From Theocolax elegans (lineage: Eukaryota > Arthropoda > Insecta > Hymenoptera > Cerocephalidae): DNA of 64,000 bases. The notes beneath the pieces are model-generated. The model did not search any database. It was not told the origin of the DNA and worked only from the letters and a program-made list of their open reading frames with translations. This document shows positions 11,321 to 21,948 of the stretch, one piece after another (position 1 is the stretch's first letter; each line of letters begins with the position of its first letter). The translations under genes were made by a program, and so were the position numbers. Location: assembly GCA_026168455.1 (NCBI GenBank), contig CM047425.1:44767362-44831361 (forward strand), given 5' to 3'.

Positions 11321-11949
11321 CAAGGAGAGGTCACACTCTCTGGAAAACGGATCCTTACCTAACTCTAGGATATAATTTCTACTATAAAATCATGCAGAAA
11401 GCCGGAGTTTTAGTGTACAATGCCCATTTTTACGATAGATATAAGCAAATAATGAAAAATCTCGCCGAATAAACCGTTGAGTTTGAACGCTTATAACTCA
11501 GAAACAATTAAAGATGTACGTATGAACTAAATTTTAAAAGAAAGCTGAAGACGAGTAGATACGTTTTAAAAAAAGGAAGCTCAAATATTTTAATATGGTC
11601 AAAAGTTATGGGAGAAATAAGAATTAGACGAAATTTTGGACTAAAAAAATCATTTAATTGTAACTTTAAATTTTCGATAAATATTTGAGCCTCCTTTTTT
11701 TCAAAACGTATCTACTCGACCTCAGCTTTCTTTTAAAATTTAGTTTATACGTACATCTTTAATTGTTTCTGAGTTATAATCGTTCAAACTCAACGGTTTT
11801 TTCGGTGAGATTTTTCATTATTTGCTTATATCTATCGTAAAAATGGGCATTGGACACTAAAACTCCGGCTTTCTGCATGATTTTATAGTAGAAATTATAT
11901 CCTAGAGTTTGGTAAGGATCCGTTTTCCAGAGGGTGTGTCCTCTCCTTG
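11321..11949. mobile_element. 629-bp palindromic transposon inserted in the LINE RT, target duplication TCA
   Basis: The ends are CAAGGAGAGGTCACAC and the complement of CAAGGAGAGGACACAC. The arms are complementary throughout (for example AAAATCATGCAGAAAGCCGG and its reverse). The 3-bp duplication TCA lies at 11,318-11,320 and 11,950-11,952. With one TCA removed, the flanking minus-strand codons are continuous RT sequence GVL-SPLFY, which confirms the exact insertion. A related right end occurs at 59,100-59,366. No transposase is encoded. A 3-bp duplication with these ends does not let me name the superfamily. Confidence 0.85.
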
Positions 11950-11952
11950 TCA

Positions 11953-12660
11953 GTACGCCTCCTTGCGGTACTCCTTTATAGCTGTGTTTAGCAGAGTTTG
12001 GATTTATTTCAGAAAATATTTGACGGTGATACATGAGAAATTTTGCAAATTTTAATATTTTGGGAGAACATCCATAGTTTGCGAGTGAATCTAAAAGAAT
12101 TTTACTATGAACTTCATTAAATGCATTGCTAACATCTAAGAAGACTGCAAGAACCTGTTGTCTACTGTTGACGGCATTTTCTACATCTAGCTTGAATATA
12201 GCAAGGTTGTCAGCACATGACATACCTTTACGAAAACCTGTTTGACCTTTTGGCAGTATGTAATGGCTCTCAGTCCACCATCGAATTCTGTAGGACAGCT
12301 TTAGTTCAAATACTTTAGAAATACAAGATGTGAGAGCAAGAGGCCGAAGATCTCTGCCACTAAGCTTTTCTACAAAATGGTTATAGGTATTGGTCCAACT
12401 CTCGGGGTACATATCATTTGCATACATTTCATTCAAAATGTCCAATAATAATAATTAATATTTGATTGATTGGCAGGTTATGCAGAACTTCATAGTTTAT
12501 ACCATCTATGCCCGGAGCAGATTTGTCTCCTCTTGAGTTCAAAGCCGTATTAAATTCAGTGTAACTAAAAGGTTCGTCGAAAAATGGATTGTCACTAGCT
12601 ATTGGAATATAATCAGGATCAGTTGGAACGCATTCAAGACATAGGTCTTTCAGGGATAAT
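11953..12660 (-). pseudogene. LINE reverse transcriptase, fingers/palm half
   Basis: Open from about 12,445 with MDILNEMYANDMYPESW, LRPLALTSCISKVFE, ILPKGQTGFRKGMSCADNLA, VLAVFLDVSNAFN (first catalytic Asp) and KGVPQGGVL, where the palindrome enters. Upstream, in a shifted frame, DPDYIPIASDNPFFDEPFSY and KSAPGIDGINYEVLHNLP extend it to about 12,660. Sequence beyond 12,660 no longer reads as LINE. Confidence 0.75.
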
Positions 12661-12726
12661 CAGGTGATAAGCAGCTGTGATTTTGGCATGATAATCAAGT
12701 GAGTATCACCTGTATTTTTGCAGCAG

Positions 12727-13262
12727 GGTTGTAACGTCTACAAATATGTTTTTATTATCTTTGTAACTGTTTCTGAATGTAGCATTGATAATAGACTGAG
12801 AAATGATTGGTCATGAAAGTTAAACTTTTTTTTATTTATTTTCTGTTTTATTTGTTGTGGCAATTTTATTTGTTTTTACCTAATTTTTTTAGAGAATTAT
12901 ACTACATACCTTTTTCTTGGAAATTTACAACGAAATAATCACGTTATTTAACATGTAAAAAATCATGTGATTAAACACGTGTTACGGTATGTGATTAATC
13001 ACTTTTATTAATCACATATAAATTAACTTTTATTGTTTTATTACTCTGCGTGTAACTCTGATTCATTGCAGATTCAGTAAACATTCAATACCGTTTTTGA
13101 TACTGGTTCAATCCTGATTTTGTACTGATTCTGTACAATTCAATTCTGCGTTTTGGAAAAAAGTTACTGCTGATTCAGTACTGATTTTACTCTGATCGGT
13201 GATGATTTCATATTGATTTCAATATGAAATCAGTACTGAATCAGCCTGAATTTTTTTAACAG
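12727..13262 (-). repeat. MITE-like repeat, copy 2, interrupting the transposase
   Basis: Reverse complement of copy 1 at 4936-5521. Its terminus CCTGTTAAAAAAATTCA joins the transposase directly after codons for NNNLYHVP. On its other side (12,661-12,726) sits a 65-bp stretch with ACAGGTGAT/ATCACCTG words, followed by the LINE. Confidence 0.7.
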
Positions 13263-14339
13263 GTACATGATAAAGATTATTGTTTACAGCTGCACAAGGT
13301 TGGGCATACATCCGTTCTTTAGTTCGGAAATTAGGTTCATTATTAGGAGATGAACAATAAACTCTATTAAAACCTGATCCAGTTTTGCAAGGTTCACCTT
13401 GATGCTCGCAGAAGGTGCAACCAAATTCTCCGTTGTATTGCAGTATATTTTGAACTGTAGCTCTAGCAGGAGCATCCAATGTAGCAACAGGAGCAATTAC
13501 TTTACTAAGAAAAAAATGACCCTCATTGTCTTGCCATTTTATACCTTCTTCGCTTAAATTCTTCAATGATTCGACAAATGGATATAAAAATAAATTCATT
13601 TTCGGTTTTTTAATAGTATTGTAATATATTCCACAAACAAACTGATAATTTCGACGATGTTCATGATGAATATTAAAAATCTGTGCTTGTATTAACCAAA
13701 TTTGTTCATTTGTACTGTAAGTAAATGGCACTCCATCGGTGTTCCATATTAAACACAAATCATATTTATTTCGAATTATTTCACTTCTAAATGATTGATA
13801 TTTTTTCGCCGATGTTATGTCATCGAAATAATTACCTTTAGTTTCATAGCAATCTTGAAAATCGTCAACTAATTGTTTTAAATTTCTGCATTCAAAAGCA
13901 TGTTTAATTGCTGAATGTAAATTATATTCAATAAATAATCCACTAACATTAATACTACTACAATTTGTACATTTTAAAATACGTGGCTGCACATCCCAAT
14001 CAAATAAATATACATTACAATCTTCACAAAAACGATGTCTTTTAATTATCTTTTCATCTTTTGGCAATATTGAATCAATATATTTCATTAAAAAGTGCTT
14101 CGATTTTGGTAAATTGTTAGGTTTTGGCAAAAAGAAATCTATAAGTTTTAGTAAACCATACAAGAATTTTTTTTCAAGAACTGGTGTTTATAAAAATCTA
14201 ATATTTGAAAAATTGCTTCTCCTACAGTTATATCTGTATGATTATATAACTTGCTATCAAATATATTTGCCTAATTATCCTCAAACAGTAATTCATCACT
14301 ACTATCTGACTCGAAAACTTCACTATTTAAAGAGTCCAT
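13263..14339 (-). pseudogene. CACTA/EnSpm-like transposase, N-terminal and catalytic exon
   Basis: A 314-residue open stretch (13,219-14,163) shows, in order, LLKLIDFFLPKPNNLPKSK, a zinc ribbon (Cys46, Cys49, Cys65, Cys68), DLCLIWNTDGVPFTYS (Asp143) and ATLDAPARATVQNILQYNGE followed by GCTFCEHQG (Asp230, Cys249, Cys252, His254). These match the tnp2-type catalytic region of CACTA/EnSpm transposases. Upstream the protein continues as MDSLNSEVFESDSSDELLFE (from 14,339) and YNHTDITVGEAIFQILDFYK, but there is a stop after FEDN and a frame change in an A/T run near 14,165. The last codons before 13,219 belong to the inserted repeat. Confidence 0.7.
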
Positions 14340-14703
14340 GGACGGATAAGATGATAAAAAGATGAAACTTTCTTCCTCTTAGCTTTCGTCTTCAACATTC
14401 TATTAAAATATGAATTAACATTAACAATAATAAAAATTAAAATTATTTCCAATTTTATAATGTTATTTTCACTGCATTTAATAATTTTTTTAATTTCTAA
14501 TAGTCTGAAGTATTTTTATGAATCTAAATTAAAATTTATTTAAAAAACTTAAATTATATAAAATTAAGATTATTTTATTTAATAATAAATTAGTCTATAT
14601 TATTTTATTTACTAATTTTTTTAACAGTTTTAAAGAATTTTTTTTAATTTAATGTAAAAACTATAAAAATAACCTCAAATCCTATGTTAAAGTTAAATAA
14701 AGT
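14340..14703. other. AT-rich sequence, probable intron of the transposase gene
   Basis: Lies between the N-terminal exon (14,704-14,823) and the main exon. No other feature is seen. Confidence 0.4.
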
Positions 14704-14823
14704 TATAGTCTTGATCAAGGTTTTCATTATTCTGATTGTAATTATCGTGTCGTTGAGCCACAAGCAGTGCTTCTGATCTTCTCCATCGATGCCGTGTGGT
14801 TGCAGGTACCTCTCCTATCTAAA
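14704..14823 (-). pseudogene. CACTA/EnSpm-like transposase, first exon remnant
   Basis: The minus strand reads IGEVPATTRHRWRRSEAL then LVAQRHDNYNQNNENL. The TTRHRWRR stretch resembles the basic N-terminal motif of this transposase family. No start codon is obvious. Confidence 0.4.
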
Positions 14824-14919
14824 GACATTTTTTGTACTATTGAATTCAAAGATAATGCTTAATTATATGTGCATTTTAAATTTAAGCAATTTAATTATAT
14901 TATATCCAAATATTGCATA

Positions 14920-15403
14920 CACACAAAGAAATTTCGGCATTGGGAGATCCCAACCTAACTTATAATTCCGTATTCCCAAATAATAGTAATTCTGAAATAA
15001 CAAATAAGAGGTCGGTTAATTGAAAGACTATCCGGATTAAGGTGCTTTAATCATGGGAGCTCTGCGCTCCCATACTGCAATCAAAACAAAAGATGTATAC
15101 ACTTCAAATACAACTGGTATTTCTTTAACCCTGACTTGGGCACGCCACGCTCCCAACTCTGGCATACAGTGTTACGGACGGGGGAATGAGAGAATTGAAT
15201 GATTCTTGGTGTTCAGTTACGCCCAGCTTAGGTATACTTTATTCCTATTTTGATAATGCTACAAGCTAGCTTTTATTTGAACTGCTGTATTCTTAATTTG
15301 GTATTTATACATTGCGATTTTTGTAGCATATAATTCAAATGAGTATTGGGAATCGTATATTTTATTTAGTTGGGATCTCCCAATGCCGAAATTTCTTTGT
15401 GTG
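14920..15403. mobile_element. 484-bp MITE with TA target duplication
   Basis: Terminal inverted repeats of about 36 bp start CACACAAAGAAATTTCGGCA and continue with TTGGGAGATCCCAA. TA lies at 14,918-14,919 and 15,404-15,405. The interior is unrelated single-copy sequence with no coding region. TA duplication fits a Tc1/mariner-type mobilising transposase. Confidence 0.8.
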
Positions 15404-15647
15404 TAATAACGTATTCAAAATAAACAATTTTAAAGTTAATGAGCATATATTGGCAGATTCTATTTCATTTTATATTCTGTGGCTTAGCATTTCCTACTTA
15501 AATATAAGAAATCCCGTACACGACGTATAACAGATAATAATAAACATCGATATATATATTTAATTAAATAAACGGGAAAACTAATATTCGTTTTTAGGCA
15601 CGACCGTTATACGGGAGAGTCTTATATATTTGTCATCGAAAAAAGTG

Positions 15648-16500
15648 TTGTTCCACGAATATCTCAAAAAGTTATTACTCGATTTGGCTGAAACCTTGAG
15701 GGTAGTTTTCTCTACATATAAGAAGGTGCTGATTCTATTTCCAGCAACATTGGTGAAACCCTATTTAAGCTATAACAAAGTTTACATTTATCTAAAAACG
15801 GCTTACATTCATTCACTGTACAATATCTCAAAATATACAAATCTTAGCGAAAAACTTACTATTGACAAAATGTTTCTATTAAAAAGACGCAACTTTTTTC
15901 TATTTAACATAATACATGATTTTTGACTGTTTCGGTGCTACAGACTCGTAAAGACGCAAATATCATAAAATTGAATAATAGAAAAATCGTTGTTCCACAA
16001 ATATCTCAAAAAGTTATTACCCGATTTGGCTAAAACCTTGAGGATAGTTTTCTCTACACATAAGAAGGTGCTGGTTTCATTTCCAGCAACATCGGTGAAA
16101 CCATATTTAAGCTATAATAAAGTTAAAATTTCTCTGAAAACGACTTTCGTTCATTTTCCGCATAATAACTCGAAATATAGAACTCCTATCAAAAAATTTC
16201 TATTAACGAAATGTTTTAATTACAAAGACGCAACTTTTTCCTATGTAACGTAGTACATGATTTTCCACTATTTTTGGCGCTAGAGACTCGCAAATTCGCT
16301 AATGTCATCAATTTGAAAATTAAAAATTTCGATGTTCCACAAATATCTTAAAAAATTTTCAACTTATTTGGCTGAAATTGTAAGAGTAGTTTCCTCTACC
16401 CTTCGGATGGTGCTGGTTCTATTTCCAGTAAAATCGGTTGAATCATATTTTTATTCTGCTATAACAAGGTCGGTAGAACCATATTTCAGCTGTAACTAGA
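15648..16500 (+). repeat. Tandem repeat, 342-bp period, about 2.5 copies
   Basis: The phrase TTGTTCCACRAATATCT starts at 15,648, 15,990 and (as ATGTTCCAC) 16,332, an exact 342-bp spacing. Copies share AAAAAGTTATTAC, GATTTGGCTRAAACC and TTTCCAGCAACATYGGTG. Because 342 is a multiple of three, the first two copies keep the same open frame (15,630-15,926 and 15,990-16,253), but the third has early stops. I do not recognise a protein and regard it as satellite-like. Confidence 0.7.
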
Positions 16501-16711
16501 CGACAACTTGGTGCTATTATACTCAATAATCCTGATATTTTTTTATTGTATTATAATGTTTTATCCATTAGTTTTTTTATAAGCCTTTTTTCGAATTAAA
16601 AAAAAATCAGTATTAATAGTAATTATTGATAATACTATTATTATTGAATGCTGTAAAAGAAAAGAAAAAAAAACAATAAATTAAATGTTTTTAATAAAAA
16701 ATTTTTTTTTT
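16501..16711. other. AT-rich spacer
   Basis: Low-complexity A/T runs. No gene is seen. Confidence 0.4.
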
Positions 16712-16921
16712 TGAAAATTCGTGAATTTATTGCTTGTTTATATTATAAGTTATATGATAAATGAATTTATTGATCTCCACAAGCCAAAGAAATATTCCTC
16801 ACAACTCAAGTAAGGCGGACTGTATTAATACCAGCCACTATAGAAATCTCACAGGATGAGTGTTTGAAAAAAGACTAAGACAAGCTAAGTCAAAAAAAAT
16901 ATATAAAATTTAATTGATTGT
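16712..16921 (+). repeat. 210-bp direct repeat, copy 1
   Basis: Reads from TGAAAATTCGTGAATTTATT to TTTAATTGATTGT and appears identical to 17,251-17,460. The 329 bp between copies contain no gene; the segment 16,980-17,160 resembles, in composition and order of phrases, part of 38,660-38,890. Confidence 0.8.
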
Positions 16922-17250
16922 AATATAAAATTAATAAAAACTTAAAAAGATGGAAAAAAAATAAGAATAGAAAAGAAAATGTATTGTATTTCGCCCTGAG
17001 TATGCCTGGTGGGCTCATCAGTAGAGTCCAGGCACCTCGTCTCTAGATACAGATGAAAGATATACAAATTTTTGAAAATCAGCTCTATCCCGACGAGGAA
17101 GATATGGAGTATATATGCCCTACCGATAGCAAAATTTATTAAGTGCCACATATTAACAGGTAGCCCCCTAACGCACTTACATAGAACTAATGTCTTAATC
17201 GTCAGAATATTGTCACATAAGGCTTTTTTGTGATCTAATGCCGTATAATT

Positions 17251-17460
17251 TGAAAATTCGTGAATTTATTGCTTGTTTATATTATAAGTTATATGATAAA
17301 TGAATTTATTGATCTCCACAAGCCAAAGAAATATTCCTCACAACTCAAGTAAGGCGGACTGTATTAATACCAGCCACTATAGAAATCTCACAGGATGAGT
17401 GTTTGAAAAAAGACTAAGACAAGCTAAGTCAAAAAAAATATATAAAATTTAATTGATTGT
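17251..17460 (+). repeat. 210-bp direct repeat, copy 2
   Basis: Same sequence as 16,712-16,921, offset 539 bp. No TG..CA ends and no target duplication, so a recent local duplication is more likely than a miniature LTR element. Confidence 0.8.
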
Positions 17461-18490
17461 GTTCTCAGCGAGAAATCAAGAAAATAATATCAAACCTTTA
17501 AAATGTAAAGGTAAGAAATAAATAACGTTGGTTGACTTAAGATATCTTAATGACATTATGACGAAGGCAAAATCCAATTCGTTTATTTGGATGTTGATGC
17601 AGCGGGTTATTGAACCATCATAAGTATATTTTGGAAAATAGAGGATGATAATGAAGGAACAAGTAATACCTTGTAGTAGGCACGAAATTCAGGTGGTACA
17701 AATAGACAAGTCACTCAAGCAGTATTCAATGATATTGATCCTGAGAAAAAGCCATTGTAAAACGCCAAGAAATAATCAAATTGAGAATCAGAAGAAATTT
17801 GTCAGGCGTTGCCGCTGAATTATTACCTGCAAGTTAGTGAGCGAGATACGTGTAATGGTTACTTGCTAATTATGGTATGAAACCAGTTAGGAGATTCGGT
17901 AAAGTGTGTCGTCTCAATGATGAATCGAATTCCCTGGAAAACATAGACGTTTCTTTTAAACTTATAATGAAATATAAATAATATATAAATTACTGAATTT
18001 TTCAGCTTACCAAGAACCCGAGGAGGGTTCATACAGCTATAAACATTATTAATAATAATAAAATAAAATATTATTTTATTATATATTACACATTCCAAAC
18101 TAAATAAACATTAAAAGTAAATTCAATTGTAATAAGTACATTCACAGCAAACTATAGAAGTATTTTCAGTTCACTTTTACAATTTTATAACTCTTTTTCC
18201 ATATTTTCAATCGTTAAATGCATATTGTTCGAACTATCTATTTTTTTCTCTGTAGTTTGAATTTTTGGTTAAAACTGTTTGCTTCTTGTGTCTTCATATT
18301 ATTCAGTACATTTGATGACATTGATTTTCGATATATCTTTATCACTTTGTCTCTTAATCTATAAATCTAATTCACTAATTGTTTTATTATAAAATTACAG
18401 ATATATTATAAAAAAAAACGAAAATGAAAACTACCTCGTGGTTAGAATAATTCTGGTACATGCCTCATGCCTTTGTAATTAGGCATTTCT
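17461..18490. other. Non-coding sequence without recognisable features
   Basis: Moderately mixed composition at 17,500-17,940, then AT-rich. No open frame with family resemblance was found. It lies 3' of the LARP1-like remnant. Confidence 0.35.
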
Positions 18491-18730
18491 TTATTCAGGA
18501 AATGAATCGCCAGATAACGAATACTTTGACTGAAATAATGACGGCTGTTGTTGTTCGAGCGACGTTGTTGGTAAAGTTAACTCGACATTATTATGTCTAG
18601 TACAAACAGTATTACTTAATGACGTAAATGGTTGCGTTGGTAATAGAGGTGGTAGCTGCTGCGATTGCTGTAGATCGGGACCACTGTTCGAGCTCAACGA
18701 TAGTAATAATTGTAGTGATATCGAAGCACC
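18491..18730 (-). pseudogene. 3'-terminal exon of the LARP1-like remnant (Ser/Gln/Pro-rich)
   Basis: Opens after an acceptor (AATCTAACAG) at 18,731 and reads GASISLQLLLSLSSNSG then PDLQQSQQLPPLLPTQPF, ending at a stop at 18,491. The composition (Ser, Gln, Pro, Leu) fits a disordered C-terminus. A 93-bp GT-AG intron (18,731-18,823) separates it from the preceding exon. The assignment to LARP1 rests on linkage to the DM15 exon upstream, not on this segment itself. Confidence 0.4.
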
Positions 18731-18823
18731 CTGTTAGATTATAATAACCAAATTTTAAAAATTAGTAATGCAGAAAATTTTATCTACATGTGTTCTCAAA
18801 GTGCTCCATTATCGTTGACTTAC

Positions 18824-19220
18824 CACTCGTAAGCTCATTCACTTTTTCGTAGTCTTGACAACTTCTTTAGATTTACCCATAGTGTCCGAATCGTGTCTAT
18901 TTTTCGATTACGCTGGTTGAAGTTGGTTTGATGACAATAATGTCTTCTGGGGTGACAGAGTCTGCCAGAGCCGATGGAGCCCGTTCTATTGCAATATTGC
19001 AAGAGGTTTACGTTCTGGTTTTGAGCTTGATGAGGTTGAGTTTGACACGTAGACGCTGTGGAATTATTTGCAGTCGGCAGTTACTATGTTCAATCCATCT
19101 GGTGATCGGCGTATACGATTTCCCGATGATGAAGCTTCAATACCGCTTGCGCTTTCCAATACGCTTCTGTTACGGCGATTAGCAGCTTGTGATCTCAAGA
19201 ATTCATTTATTTAAGGCTAA
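18824..19220 (-). pseudogene. Middle exon of the LARP1-like remnant, frame-broken
   Basis: Protein-like text is spread over three frames: RSQAANRRNRSVLESASGI and RIRRSPDGLNIV (first frame), NNSTASTCQTQPHQAQNQN (second), ALADSVTPEDIIVIKPTS (third), then DYEKVNELTSG just before a good donor (GTAAGT at 18,818-18,823). At least four frame changes make it non-functional. The plus-strand frame at 18,928-19,182 is its shadow. Confidence 0.4.
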
Positions 19221-19737
19221 AATTTATAAAGTATATAATTATGTTTAATTAATGATAATCTGAATAATCGAGATTTAAAAATTCGCAAATTAACACGAAT
19301 CTTTCATTTAAAGTTTTCTTACAAAATATCCAATCTTAACATAAAATCAATAATTTCCAATAAATTATAGAAAATTTAAAAAAAAATTAATTCACCTCTA
19401 CTACTCTAAAATCTTTGATAGTTTTAAATTTATAGAGATATTCTTATAATTTAGTACCAACATGAAGTTCAACTAAGTACTTATAGTACTTAAAAAACGC
19501 CCAGAATTTTTGCAGTCCATAAACTTAATCTAAATAAAATTACTTTAAATCTTATATACCTATGTTTTATTTACAAAGATGATTTTAATATTTACAGCAA
19601 TATTTTTTTATTTAATTTTTTTTAATAATATAATTCAATATAACAATTTCAAAATATAAATTTCATTTGTACCGTAAAATACAATTTCTATCTAAAAATC
19701 CTGAATATATATATCTTATGTAGATGAATGTACTTAC

Positions 19738-19971
19738 CACTTTTATAATTTTTCACTGTTCCCACTTGTTTATAAAGTTGTGGTCTGAATTTTTGTTCTA
19801 AACCATAATTATAAAAAAAAATCAAAACAGACACTTTTAAACTCATAACAATATCCTTCACATACATATTCATAAGCTATTGTCCTAAACTCTTCGTACA
19901 TAGTGCAATTGAAATTCTCCTTTAAGAAAAATGACCAAAATTGCACCTCTTGTATCTTCCAGTTGTTTACA
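19738..19971 (-). pseudogene. LARP1-like DM15-repeat exon (La-related protein 1), decayed
   Basis: LARP1 binds the 5' cap and TOP motif of ribosomal-protein mRNAs through its C-terminal DM15 repeats. The exon, bounded by an acceptor (TTCCATAG) and a donor (GTAAGT), reads EVQFWSFFLKENFN, MYEEFRTIAYEYV, EGYCYEFKSVCFDFF, then after a one-base slip in a T run YNYGLEQKFRPQLYKQ and VKNYKSG. Successive FWSFFL.E.FN, MYEEFR.A and YGLE.KFRP.LYK match the DM15 region. Several normally conserved positions are changed (for example YGLECLFR became YEFKSVCF), and the frame is broken. Introns are kept, so this is a duplicated or degenerate gene fragment rather than a retrocopy. Confidence 0.6.
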
Positions 19972-20902
19972 CTATGGAATAAAAAGAGATTTCATGAATT
20001 CTAAAGTGAATGACTTTAGGTAAATTTTATAAATAATGAATACAACGTGATTTATATCAACATGATTTCTTTAGCTAAGAAAAGAAAACATATTATAATA
20101 ATTATCGTCACATCAAGAATTTATAATTTAGTTACAAAAAGTAAATTCAAGATTTTTTAATATCTTACCTTTTAATCAACGTAAATGATATTTATGATAC
20201 ACTTGTTGAGTGAAACCGTTTACTTTCAATAACAAATGACTAGGATGTTGGAAAGTTCACAATGATTGTGGAGCACTACCGTAACTACTAGCTAAGAAAC
20301 ATTTGTTTGAACTTGTATCAGCACTACTTCTGTAAATATTTGTTTATACAATATTACTATACACAAGAATAATTTCAGGAGTGCAGTAATGCTATGTACA
20401 GTACAAGTTTTCACCGTGTGTGTCTGTTATGATAAGATTTGTCAATTCAACCACAAATTCAAATGACAGGCACATATTTAACAACAGTATTTAGTATACG
20501 CTTATACCTGGAATATAATAATAATAATATAATATAATTCATAATTATCTTTAAATTTATAATTATAATGTATTGTACAATTTAAAACATAAATAAAATG
20601 TAAAAAAATAAATATTACTTAGTTATTGACAACTTACGACAACTTAATGTTTTCAAAAATAAATAAAATATAAATCTTATACAATAAATAAATTAACTAG
20701 ATAATAAATAAAACTTATTTACCATCCAAAAATAGTTATTAATCTATTATTTTCAAACACTGCCAGCATTGGACAAATACTGGACAAGAGCTTCCGCTAT
20801 TTTGTAATGCTCACTTACTTTATATTAGAATAACTCCTATCACACAGTAAAACTTGATGAAAATCATATAAAAACTATGTGTATACGTAATATATATACA
20901 TA
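19972..20902. other. AT-rich sequence
   Basis: No further DM15 or LARP1 sequence, element or gene is recognised. Confidence 0.35.
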
Positions 20903-20906
20903 ATGT

Positions 20907-21944
20907 TGTGACGGAAATCGTCACACAATCTATTCACGACGAGTAGAGTATTTAAATTGTCGAATTGTAAGTCGTCGGAGCCTTTCGTATGTCAAGGCCA
21001 ACCGACGACATTTGTTTACAGAATCAAGTGTTACGCGCGCAATAGTACGTAGGGATGAGAGCGCGAGTGTGTGTGTGTGTTTCCCACACTCATTCCTTTT
21101 TCGAAAATTAGGCGATTGCCTAATTAGTACGTCCCGATCCGCCGCTCGAGGCGGACAAAACTAAACCGGTACCGATCGAGAGAGTGTTTCTTTAGCTAAG
21201 GCGCGTGAGGCATAAATAAAGCTATCGGTTACCCGGACTATCCTCGTGAGTGAGCCGCGAGTGATTTGGTGTGTGTGTTAAGGACGGGAAGTGTTGGCGT
21301 GAGTGCGGACGCGGATCGCGAGGCACTCGCCGCGGCACAGGGCCGCCTTCCACCACCGCAGCCGACGTCGTCCTCCGTTGCCCAGGAGGACAAAAGGGAC
21401 ACGGATCGGCTGGGCCATCCACGGGGCGCACCCCGGTAAGTGTAGTATATACTACCGCGCGTTTCCCCCATTACCCCGAGTGTATGTGTGTGTGAGACCT
21501 CGGGAGTGTATTCGGGTACGTCGGTACCCGAATAGCGGAGATCGGGGTAAAGTCAACCGCAGGCGAGGATCTCGATCCGGTTGACTCCCGATACTTGATC
21601 CGCCCGCGCGAAACAACCTTTGTCGCGGCACACGGCCTGGATGGCCAATTGTTAACATATCGAAATAAATGTTATATTCATTTTTATTTTAATTCATTGT
21701 GTATTTAACTTTCTCCCCGCTCCCGCCGACATCCTATTAATTTAAAGTAATCGTGTCGAGGCAAGGAGGATTGCCCGAATCCTCCACACCGATCGTCTCA
21801 GCGAACTCGCGTTCCTGGCGACAGCCCGCAGTTCGGATAAATAAATAAATAATTGTGTGCGCGGTATTGGACAACGCGGCCCAACGGTTTTTATTAATTA
21901 CATTAATTAATTAATTTAATCGGGTACGCGAATACCACGTCACA
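20907..21944. mobile_element. Solo LTR, 1,038 bp, with ATGT target duplication
   Basis: Starts TGTGACGGAAATCGTCACAC and ends ACCACGTCACA, i.e. canonical TG..CA ends, flanked by ATGT at 20,903-20,906 and 21,945-21,948. It is much more GC-rich than its surroundings, contains GTGTGTGTG tracts and two AATAAA signals (about 21,214 and 21,663). There is no internal region or second LTR, so recombination between LTRs probably removed the rest. A 4-bp duplication suits a Gypsy-type integrase. The open frames at 21,222-21,658 are by-products of GC content. Confidence 0.75.
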
Positions 21945-21948
21945 ATGT

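Larger units (their letters stand above)
9391..12660 (-). mobile_element. Jockey/I-like LINE (RT plus RNase H), 5'-truncated, inserted in the CACTA-like transposon
   Basis: A minus-strand non-LTR retrotransposon ending in AATAAAGCCTATTATT and a nine-A tail (9391-9399 on this strand as T). A (TAA)n tract sits in its 3' UTR (9468-9503). Coding order: RT fingers DKSAPGIDGINYEVLHNLP (about 12,520), palm YLDV-type and GVPQGGVL (about 11,960), FADDVVIY (11,240), thumb region, then RNase H. It lies between the transposase exons. The ORF is split by a palindrome at 11,321-11,949 and by several frame changes, so the copy is dead. The 5' end, with endonuclease and ORF1, is missing. Confidence 0.8.

Noticed and set aside
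16712..17460. Miniature LTR (TRIM-like) element
   Set aside because: The direct repeats lack TG..CA ends, primer-binding site, polypurine tract and target duplication.
21222..21658. Several Arg/Pro-rich frames on both strands
   Set aside because: They overlap on both strands in the GC-rich solo LTR; no family resemblance.
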